From positions 1 to 5,987 of the forward strand of contig JAPLUS010000336.1 of assembly GCA_026397495.1 (NCBI GenBank): a stretch of 5,987 nucleotides of DNA. Reading direction: 5' to 3'. Origin of the DNA: Candidatus Zixiibacteriota bacterium (GTDB lineage Bacteria; Zixibacteria; MSB-5A5; GN15; PGXB01). Of the stretch, positions 1-5,300 are shown piece after piece. Each line of letters begins with the position of its first letter. Positions within the stretch are counted from its first letter, which is position 1. The notes below the pieces were generated by a model. That model saw nothing but the letters and a program-made list of their open reading frames with translations. It did not search any database and was not told the DNA's origin. The position numbers were made by a program, and so were the translations under genes.

Positions 1-15
1 ATTTTCTAACTGATT

Positions 16-1839
16 ATGAGATACCGATTTCTTATTCCCTTTCTGTTAATAGGCTCCGGGGTATTTTTTACTTCCTGCTCAAGCATCCGCTTAGGAAAAT
101 CTCATGGCGAAAGCAGGACGACGGAAGTCGTTGTGGAGCAAGATTCTCTTACGGGAGAACAGAGCTATTCTGATAGTGCCCTTGAGGTGAATTCCATAGA
201 TAATAGCTTGGATTCCTCGGAGGCGGCCGCCGATACTTCTGTTGCTATCGATGATTATATTTGGCGGGAGCTGGCGTTGGCTCAAGAATACTGCTCGATG
301 GGAGTATTGGCTAACCGAGAAGCCGCCTGGGAAGAAGCTGAATATTATTTTGAAAAGAGCCTGGCCGTCCTGGGCGAATTGGATATTGATACGGAAACCG
401 ATTCTCTGTCGGAAGAAGCGGTAAAATATAACCGCATTCTGGCCGAGCTTGCCAATAATTATCGCACCACACTGGTTTCTCTCGGGCATCTTTCGGAGGA
501 TGTTTCTCCTGATGCCTTGCTGTCCCGATTCTCAGAAATAAATCATATTAAGATTGATTCTGCTCAATTGAAACGACTGGAATCCTATACTCAAGAAAAG
601 CGAACATACAATGTTCCCGTTATTATGAATGAACGGGTAAAAGCCCGCATTCTCTATTATCAAACGGTAGCACGGGATGCCTTTGCTCGCTATCTGACCC
701 GAATGACCAAGTATATGCCAATGGTGACCGAAATTTTTGAGGAGTATGGTCTCCCCAGCGACCTGGTCTACTTGGCGATGGTTGAATCGGGATTCAATCC
801 TCATGCATACTCGTGGGCCAGAGCGATGGGAATCTGGCAGTTTATCTCCGAAACGGGTCGTCTTTATGGCCTTGATAGAAATTGGTGGCTTGATGAACGT
901 AAAGACCCTGTGAAATCCACCCACGCCGCCGCACGATTCTTGAAGGATTTATATGCCGAATTCGGCAGTTGGGAACTTGCTTTAGCGGCTTACAATGGCG
1001 GTCCGGGGAGAATCAGGAGAACAACCAAGAGTCAGAATACCAGCGATTTTTGGAAATTGCGTCTAAAAAAGCAAACCATGGATTATGTCCCGTTTTTTAT
1101 GGCGGCCGTTATGATCTGTAAGGATCCGGAGCGATTCGGGTTTGCCGGTATTAATTATGAGCCGGAATTAGTATACGACGAAGTTCGCATCAGCCGAAGT
1201 ATTGAACTCAGAACAGTAGCCAATGCTCTTGGCTGTTCGGTCGAAATGTTACAAGATTTAAATCCAGAATTGCTTCGTCAGTTTACCCCACCCAACCTTA
1301 AATATTATAATCTTCATATTCCGCGAGGCACAAAGGAAATATTTTTGGCCGCCTATGAGGAAATGCCTGCCTCTCGCCAGGCCGGATGGGTTCAGCATCG
1401 GGTTGCTCGTGGCGAATCATTGGCTTCGATTGCCAGAAGATATGGTGTGTCGGAATATGCCCTTATGGAAGCCAATAATATTGCTCGAAAGACACGCCTT
1501 TCGATAGGAAAAACCTTGGTAATTCCGGTGTCCGGCGAACGCACCTATTCCAATAGTTCGCCAAAGGGAAAGTATTCATATAAAGATAAGGATGGCATCT
1601 ATGTGGTTCGCTCAGGTGATACCATTTCCGACATTGCTAAAGTTTTTGGTATGACACCCGAGCAGTTGCGGCGTCTGAATAATCTGGGCAGGAAATCTCA
1701 AATATATGTCGATCAAAAGCTTAATGTAAGGCAAAATCAATTGCCAAAGGCGTGTCTATACCGTGCAATCCGGCGATACAATATGGGATATTGCCAGGCG
1801 ATTTGGAATAGACCCAACGGTGTTGTGCAAATTGAATAA
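16..1839 (+). CDS. mltD: MltD-like membrane-bound lytic murein transglycosylase with LysM domains (main part, frameshifted near its 3' end)
   Basis: Predicted to cleave the MurNAc-GlcNAc bond of peptidoglycan, forming 1,6-anhydromuramic ends, from an outer-membrane anchor. Seen: a hydrophobic N-terminus ending in FTSC-S (Cys21, slightly non-canonical lipobox), a Ser/Glu-rich linker, and a helical TPR-like stretch at about 85-120. The SLT fold covers about 205-335, with catalytic Glu257 in VESGF, the GIWQF motif at 272-276 and AAYNGGPG at 324-331. A degenerate LysM lies at about 390-440 and clear LysM domains at about 459-505 and 528-572. An in-frame stop at 7-9 makes ATG 16 the first usable start, although no Shine-Dalgarno is visible in the 15 bases before it. 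From about residue 578 the frame is wrong, so the last 30 or so residues to the stop at 1837 are spurious; the true C-terminus continues in another frame to 2056. Without the shift the product would be about 679 residues. The SLT assignment is very secure; MltD versus another LysM-bearing SLT is likely but not proven. Confidence 0.9.
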   Translation: MRYRFLIPFLLIGSGVFFTSCSSIRLGKSHGESRTTEVVVEQDSLTGEQSYSDSALEVNSIDNSLDSSEAAADTSVAIDDYIWRELALAQEYCSMGVLANREAAWEEAEYYFEKSLAVLGELDIDTETDSLSEEAVKYNRILAELANNYRTTLVSLGHLSEDVSPDALLSRFSEINHIKIDSAQLKRLESYTQEKRTYNVPVIMNERVKARILYYQTVARDAFARYLTRMTKYMPMVTEIFEEYGLPSDLVYLAMVESGFNPHAYSWARAMGIWQFISETGRLYGLDRNWWLDERKDPVKSTHAAARFLKDLYAEFGSWELALAAYNGGPGRIRRTTKSQNTSDFWKLRLKKQTMDYVPFFMAAVMICKDPERFGFAGINYEPELVYDEVRISRSIELRTVANALGCSVEMLQDLNPELLRQFTPPNLKYYNLHIPRGTKEIFLAAYEEMPASRQAGWVQHRVARGESLASIARRYGVSEYALMEANNIARKTRLSIGKTLVIPVSGERTYSNSSPKGKYSYKDKDGIYVVRSGDTISDIAKVFGMTPEQLRRLNNLGRKSQIYVDQKLNVRQNQLPKACLYRAIRRYNMGYCQAIWNRPNGVVQIE

Positions 1840-1882
1840 TCTGGGTAACAAAGGACAAATATACCCGGGACAGAAACTTCTG
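1675..1882 (+). repeat. Diverged direct repeat encoding consecutive LysM C-terminal halves
   Basis: The stretch from 1675 (encoding LNNLGRKSQIYVDQKL) recurs from 1832 (encoding LNNLGNKGQIYPGQKL), 157 bases later. By hand alignment about 33 of 48 bases match, including a shared run TGAATAATCTGGG. This is ordinary LysM domain duplication. The frameshift falls between the two copies. Confidence 0.6.
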
Positions 1883-2056
1883 ATTTCGAGCAAACCAGAA
1901 AAAAACTGCCAAATATATACCGTAAAAAATGGCGATACAATTTTTGCGATAGCCGCTCTTTTTAATACTACCGTATCAAGAATCATGACTTGGAATAACC
2001 TTGGTGATCCCAAATATATAAAAGCCGGTTTACAATTAAGAATTTACTCGGAGTAA
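1763..2056 (+). CDS. mltD: C-terminal LysM fragment of the MltD-like transglycosylase (displaced by frameshift)
   Basis: This reading frame encodes two more LysM peptidoglycan-binding modules. The first begins VYTVQSGDTIWDIARRFG and ends GQKLLI; the second begins IYTVKNGDTIFAIAALF and ends LQLRI, followed by a stop at 2054-2056. The homologous sequence starts upstream of the nominal GTG at 1763: codons for R-R-V-Y-T are readable from 1748, which joins directly to the preceding linker if one A of the AAA at 1746-1748 is dropped. It has no ribosome-binding site or sensible start of its own, so it is almost certainly the end of the same gene rather than a separate protein. LysM spacing of about 52 codons continues the pattern of the preceding modules. 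Its stop lies 10 bases before the sppA start. Confidence 0.8.
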   Translation: MQSGDTIWDIARRFGIDPTVLCKLNNLGNKGQIYPGQKLLISSKPEKNCQIYTVKNGDTIFAIAALFNTTVSRIMTWNNLGDPKYIKAGLQLRIYSE

Positions 2057-2066
2057 AGGAAGCAAT

Positions 2067-2588
2067 TTGGCTCGAAGAAGAGATATAATAATAGGAATTG
2101 CAATTATCTTTTCCTTTTTGATAGTTTTCGGATTTCTGGGACTGATGTTTGTCGGCGCTTTCTATGGCGATAGCGAAATATCTGTCGGCGGTCTTGGCTC
2201 GAAAGTGGCGGTGGTCGAGGTTTTTGGCACGATTTACAATTCTGAGCCGATTGTGAAGCAATTGAAAAAGTGGGGCAAGGCGCCCAGCGTAAAAGCTATT
2301 GTTCTACACATTGATTCTCCGGGTGGGGGGGTAAGTCCAACTCAGGAAATATATGACGAAATATTGCGTATTAGGAAAGAAGATAAAAAAATTATAATTG
2401 TCTCAATGGCCTCCATAGCTGCGTCTGGAGCATATTATATTTCCTGTGCGGCTGATAAGATTATGGCCAATCCGGGGACATTGGTTGGTTCAATAGGGGT
2501 GATTATTCAGTTTTATACGGCCGGCAAACTATTGGAAAAAGTGGGAATAGAAATTGCCAAAGTCAAATCGGGTAACTCCTCTGGCTGA
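2067..2588 (+). CDS. sppA: Short-form signal peptide peptidase SppA, N-terminal part (truncated by internal loss)
   Basis: SppA is a membrane-anchored serine protease with a Ser-Lys dyad that degrades cleaved signal peptides and other membrane peptides. Seen: the start is TTG 2067, preceded by AGGAAG at 2057-2062 with good spacing; the next ATG lies beyond the membrane segment, so TTG is the sensible start. Arg-rich N-terminus, one membrane helix at about 7-30, oxyanion-type motif DSPGGG at 83-88, and nucleophile Ser120 in IAASGAYYIS, followed by the conserved NPGTLVGSIGV. The frame should continue KSG-x-(Y/F/H)KD with the catalytic Lys, as in the Bacillus short form (dyad Ser147/Lys199, from memory). 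Here it runs KSGN and then off-frame to a stop at 2586-2588. About 48 residues appear to be missing before homology resumes in another frame. As written it could not make an active peptidase. It starts 10 bases after the transglycosylase stop, suggesting one operon. Confidence 0.88.
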   Translation: MARRRDIIIGIAIIFSFLIVFGFLGLMFVGAFYGDSEISVGGLGSKVAVVEVFGTIYNSEPIVKQLKKWGKAPSVKAIVLHIDSPGGGVSPTQEIYDEILRIRKEDKKIIIVSMASIAASGAYYISCAADKIMANPGTLVGSIGVIIQFYTAGKLLEKVGIEIAKVKSGNSSG

Positions 2589-2826
2589 TGGATCAATTTT
2601 TACCGGTCGGCAAGCATCTGAATTGGGATTGGTTGACACCCTTGGAGGATTTGAGGATGCCATCAGGTATGCGGCTAATATGGCGGGGATAAAAGGAGAG
2701 CCCCGCATAATTAAGGAAGTTAAACAGAAATCAGGGATATTTGATCTGATTGGCTCCACCTTGGGTGGGGTGAGAGAAATTGCCTCTGGAGATATTGGCG
2801 GGCCAAGGGTAATGTATTTATATTAA
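2554..2826 (+). CDS. sppA: SppA C-terminal fragment in a shifted frame
   Basis: Homology to SppA resumes at about 2572 with V-T-PLADGSIFTGRQASELGLVD, the conserved LADGRxxTGxQAxxLGLVDxLGG block, then FEDAIRYAANMAG and a tail ending RVMYLY before the stop at 2824-2826. That is about 84 residues of genuine C-terminus, and its end looks natural for the family. The nominal TTG at 2554 lies inside upstream sppA sequence read out of frame and has no ribosome-binding site, so this is not an independent gene. Together with the upstream 170 residues and the missing block of about 48, a full-length protein would be near 300 residues, normal for short-form SppA. Confidence 0.82.
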   Translation: MPKSNRVTPLADGSIFTGRQASELGLVDTLGGFEDAIRYAANMAGIKGEPRIIKEVKQKSGIFDLIGSTLGGVREIASGDIGGPRVMYLY

Positions 2827-2977
2827 TAGTCATAAAAAATATTGATTTACTTATAAAAATTCCTTAGCTTAAGGTCGTTTCTATTAAGTATTTAAGCCAT
2901 TTAATAATGCCGGTATGTTGAGGTACATATTTTCGATAAAAGAATAAACTATTATGAATAACCTAATAAAATGCCGA
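2827..2977 (+). promoter_or_regulatory. AT-rich intergenic region likely holding the HU promoter
   Basis: A strongly AT-rich gap between sppA and HU. It contains TTGATT at 2842-2847 with only a poor -10 (TAGCTT) at 17-base spacing, AATAAT at 2903-2908 without a good -35, and a 13-base palindrome CCTTA-GCT-TAAGG at 2862-2874. The position argues for a promoter here, but I cannot fix the hexamers. There is no convincing terminator after sppA. Confidence 0.35.
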
Positions 2978-2983
2978 GGGAGG
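2978..2983 (+). promoter_or_regulatory. Ribosome-binding site deciding the HU start
   Basis: GGGAGG lies 5 bases before ATG 2989. It supports that start over the in-frame ATG at 2971, which lies upstream of this site, is preceded only by AT-rich sequence, and would add six residues (MPREDK) not typical of the family. Confidence 0.75.
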
Positions 2984-2988
2984 ATAAA

Positions 2989-3273
2989 ATGACCAAGGCA
3001 GATCTGGTGGAAAAGGTAGCCGAAAAGACCGGTCTGACACGAACCGATGTTGCCGTGGTGGTTGATGCATTTTTGGAGACAACCAAGAAGGCAATGGAAT
3101 CGGGCAATAACATTGAAATTCGAGGATTCGGAACTTTTAAGGTTAAACTTCGGAAAGCAAGAAAAGCCCGTAATCCGAGAACGGGAGACGTGGTTCCGGT
3201 GCCGGGGCGGAAGGTGCCTGTTTTCAAACCTTCCAATGAATTCAAGAGTATGATAACTAAACTGCCTGTCTGA
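2989..3273 (+). CDS. HU/IHF-family nucleoid DNA-binding protein
   Basis: A 94-residue histone-like protein expected to act as a dimer that bends or wraps DNA in the nucleoid. Seen: N-terminal MTKADLVEKVAEKTGLT helix pair typical of HU/IHF, the GFGTF beta-arm base at 46-50, a basic arm RKARKARNPRTG ending at residue 66 with the DNA-intercalating proline at 63, and the terminal FKPSNEFK segment at 79-86. Length matches the family (90-100). The start is fixed by a strong ribosome-binding site. The VPVPGRKVPVFKPS stretch is common to both HU and IHF-like members, so I do not assign hupA/hupB/ihf. A 162-base AT-rich gap separates it from sppA, so it probably has its own promoter, and the bS22-like gene follows 35 bases later with a shared terminator beyond. 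Confidence 0.96.
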   Translation: MTKADLVEKVAEKTGLTRTDVAVVVDAFLETTKKAMESGNNIEIRGFGTFKVKLRKARKARNPRTGDVVPVPGRKVPVFKPSNEFKSMITKLPV

Positions 3274-3299
3274 ACCGGAATATGATACTGACTTAATTC

Positions 3300-3304
3300 G
3301 GAGG
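3300..3304 (+). promoter_or_regulatory. Ribosome-binding site of the 31-codon basic protein
   Basis: GGAGG sits 4 bases before ATG 3309. It is the best evidence, independent of homology, that this very short frame is translated. Confidence 0.7.
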
Positions 3305-3308
3305 ATTA

Positions 3309-3404
3309 ATGCCAAGTGGTAAGAAAAGGAAACGTCAAAAAATAAAAACTCATAAACTAAAAAAACGCAGAAGAGCTAATCGGCATAAAAAGAAAATTAG
3401 ATAG
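3309..3404 (+). CDS. 31-residue basic protein, bS22-like / AURKAIP1-COX24 domain (putative small-subunit ribosomal protein)
   Basis: A tiny open frame: MPSGKKRKRQKIKTHKLKKR followed by RRANRHKKKIR and TAG. More than half of the residues are Lys or Arg and there are no acidic residues. The pattern PSGKKRKRxKxxTHKxKKRxRxNRHKKK matches, from memory, the short proteins of Bacteroidota and relatives annotated as AURKAIP1/COX24-domain proteins. These are related to mitochondrial mS38 and actinobacterial bS22, which bind small-subunit rRNA near the decoding region. A GGAGG ribosome-binding site lies 4 bases upstream, and the gene sits between HU and a strong terminator, as expected for the last gene of a short transcript. 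It is shorter than usual gene-calling cut-offs and easily missed. The identity as a ribosomal protein is inferred from sequence pattern only. Confidence 0.85.
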   Translation: MPSGKKRKRQKIKTHKLKKRRRANRHKKKIR

Positions 3405-3440
3405 CCAGATTCTGGTTTCTATATAAAATTTGGTATTGAC

Positions 3441-3492
3441 AAGGAAGACTATTCCTCTATGTGTGGGAATGGTTTTCCTTTTATTATTTATC
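3441..3492 (+). terminator. Intrinsic terminator after the HU / bS22-like pair
   Basis: Bases 3441-3456 pair with 3465-3480 to form an uninterrupted 16-bp stem (13 Watson-Crick pairs and 3 G-U wobbles) closing an 8-base loop, CTATGTGT. The stem ends in TTCCTT and runs into TTATTATTTAT, giving a U-rich tail. The other strand has no comparable T-run after the stem, so it works in the plus direction. It lies 36 bases after the stop of the 31-codon gene and separates this unit from the secreted-protein gene. Confidence 0.8.
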
Positions 3493-3575
3493 ATCGTTGA
3501 ATACAGCAAGCATTCTTCTATTTAGAACTCATAAGTCATTGTTTTAAAAGCTCTTGTCACCCATTTGTTTTTCGC

Positions 3576-5300
3576 ATGGAGAAGCTTCCGAGGGCATCAA
3601 TCTTGCTCATATGGAACATGATGAAATATGCATGGATTAGTAAAACTTTTCTGACGGCTTTAGCTGTTATTTTTATTTCGCCGACTATTACTCTTTCCTT
3701 AGATAAATATGACCTAATCGTTTCCGATGATAATTCAGGAGCAGATCAATTAACACCCCGTGTTGCGGTCGGGAATTCAGGTAAGTTTATCATTGCCTGG
3801 GCTGATAAGCGCAATGGACAGAGCGATATCTATTGCCAGTATTTTGACAGCTCCGGAATGCCGCTGGGAACCAATTGGAAAATCAATGATGATAATTCCG
3901 ACATACCTCAATTTGAACCTTCCGTATCGGGAAATATTTCTAATCAATTTGCCATGGTCTGGAAGGACTACCGCAATGGCAGTTATCCGTTTCATTCCGA
4001 TATTTACTTCTGGCCTATAGATACACTCTCCCCTTCGAATCTTAATGTTACTACCGAATTGCCCGATTCATCCCACGAATCACCTGATATTGCGATGCTT
4101 TCCGATGGTTCATCGGTGGTGGTATGGTCCGATTACAGAAACCGCAATTGGGATATCTATGGCCAGCGTTTGGGGGTCAATAATCAGTTGCTTGGGAAGA
4201 ATTTTAGAGTGAATAGCAATGTTGGAACCTATCAACATCATTCTCCCAGGATCGCCGCTTTCCCAAGCGGCGGCTTTGTGGTTGTCTGGTATGATAATCG
4301 TTCCGGCAATGATGATATTTTTGTTCAACGATTTGATTTATTTAACAACCCCATTGGCGGGAATCTAAAGGTTAATGATGATCCCGGGACATCAAAACAG
4401 GTTTTTCCTGTTGTCGCGGCGGATGGAAAAAAGAGATTTTATGTGGCCTGGGTCGACTGGAGAAATGGCACATATCCCCAGAATCCGGATATATATTTCA
4501 GGCGTTTTGATAGTTTGGGAGTGGCTTCTGGTGCCTCGCAGAGGGTCAATCTAAACGATGGTGGACGGCCCCAAAAGGAAGTTTCCATCTGTTCTGATTG
4601 GATCGGAAATCTTTGTTTAGTCTGGGCTGATTCTTCTTCGTCGCAATGGGACTGCTATGCGCAGATTGTGGATAATACAGGGAAAATGGTCGGAAATAAC
4701 TTCAAAATTCATCAAGTTACAACCGGTCGGCAATTGCAGCCTGATGTTGAAACAGACGGCTACAAACTATTTTTTGTCTGGGCCGATTTCCGTTCCGGTG
4801 ATTTTGACATTTATGCCAGCGTAAAGCAATACAATAGCCCGACCCTTATCGGTGAACCGAATAGTCTTAATTTTACGATGGAGGTTGGGGGAGGCCTGCC
4901 GGAGCCCAAAGCGGTGAATATCAAAAATGCCGGATTCGGTGAACTCCATTGGTCGGCAATATCTGTCGCAAATTGGATTTCGGTTAATCCTTTCTCCGGA
5001 ATAACACCTGCCACCCTTAATGTCTCCATCACCGCTGATACTCTTCCATATGGCAGTTACTATGGCCTTATTAGACTGATAAATCAGGATAGTCATGATT
5101 CGGCGGCGATAATTCCGGTCAGGTTGTCGGTAACAGCTCCATTGTTGAAAATCGATCCTGATACCCTTTATTTTAAAGTATTTGCTGCTTTGGGAAATCC
5201 GGCTATTCGCAGATTTCAAGTAAATAACCCCGGAACCGGAAATCTTGCCTGGACGGCGGTGGAAAATTGTAGCTGGTTTAGTATTGACTGCCTTATATGA
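3576..5300 (+). CDS. Secreted seven-repeat beta-propeller protein with BACON-type Ig-like domains (5' part of an interrupted gene)
   Basis: No specific function is recognised. Seen: an N-terminal export signal (hydrophobic residues about 24-39 after MKYAWISK), then seven repeats of about 54 residues centred on W75, W129, W184, W238, W292, W350 and W402. Each carries the core (V/A)W-x-D-x-R-x-G-x-DIY; blade 6 lacks the Arg. This regular set predicts a seven-bladed propeller. Residues about 424-522 form a complete BACON/Ig-like beta domain (LNFTMEVGG... LHWSA... WISVNPFSG... IPVRLSV). A second begins at 523 (LLKIDPDTLYF... LAWTA... WFSID) and breaks off about half-way, reaching a stop at 5298-5300. 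The start is uncertain: ATG 3576 lacks a ribosome site; TTG 3603 has GAGGG at 3590-3594 with 8-base spacing; ATG 3618/3621 gives the neatest signal peptide. Proteins of this design are usually exported, and the propeller may bind ligand or partner proteins. Confidence 0.82.
   Translation: MEKLPRASILLIWNMMKYAWISKTFLTALAVIFISPTITLSLDKYDLIVSDDNSGADQLTPRVAVGNSGKFIIAWADKRNGQSDIYCQYFDSSGMPLGTNWKINDDNSDIPQFEPSVSGNISNQFAMVWKDYRNGSYPFHSDIYFWPIDTLSPSNLNVTTELPDSSHESPDIAMLSDGSSVVVWSDYRNRNWDIYGQRLGVNNQLLGKNFRVNSNVGTYQHHSPRIAAFPSGGFVVVWYDNRSGNDDIFVQRFDLFNNPIGGNLKVNDDPGTSKQVFPVVAADGKKRFYVAWVDWRNGTYPQNPDIYFRRFDSLGVASGASQRVNLNDGGRPQKEVSICSDWIGNLCLVWADSSSSQWDCYAQIVDNTGKMVGNNFKIHQVTTGRQLQPDVETDGYKLFFVWADFRSGDFDIYASVKQYNSPTLIGEPNSLNFTMEVGGGLPEPKAVNIKNAGFGELHWSAISVANWISVNPFSGITPATLNVSITADTLPYGSYYGLIRLINQDSHDSAAIIPVRLSVTAPLLKIDPDTLYFKVFAALGNPAIRRFQVNNPGTGNLAWTAVENCSWFSIDCLI
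3756..4829 (+). repeat. Seven tandem propeller-blade repeats within the secreted protein
   Basis: Seven protein-level repeats with W-to-W spacings of 54, 55, 54, 54, 58 and 52 residues. The motifs are WADKR, WKDYR, WSDYR, WYDNR, WVDWR, WADSS and WADFR. Most blades begin with a Pro (PRVAV, PSVSG, PDIAM, PRIAA, PVVAA, PDVET) and several end in (I/V)N-D/S. DNA identity between blades is low, so these are old duplications kept by structure. Confidence 0.8.

Noticed and set aside
91..924. Minus-strand frames opposite the transglycosylase
   Set aside because: Both are shadows of a strongly supported SLT gene and resemble no family I know.
1740..1765. Programmed +1 frameshift in the transglycosylase
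   Set aside because: There is no slippery heptamer, stop-codon pause site or downstream structure at the switch point; an indel is simpler.
2862..2874. Palindrome CCTTA-GCT-TAAGG as a terminator after sppA or an operator
   Set aside because: The stem is five pairs, AT-heavy and lacks a proper T-run; as an operator there is no known matching site or regulator gene nearby.
2971..2988. Alternative HU start at ATG 2971
   Set aside because: It would place the only good ribosome-binding site inside the coding region and add MPREDK, which the family does not normally have.
2884..3315. Minus-strand frame of 143 codons over the HU gene
   Set aside because: Antisense shadow of the HU gene, which is certain by motif; no protein-like features of its own.
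3405..3415. Palindrome CCAGA-T-TCTGG right after the 31-codon gene
   Set aside because: Only four or five pairs with a minimal loop; the much stronger hairpin 26 bases downstream explains termination.
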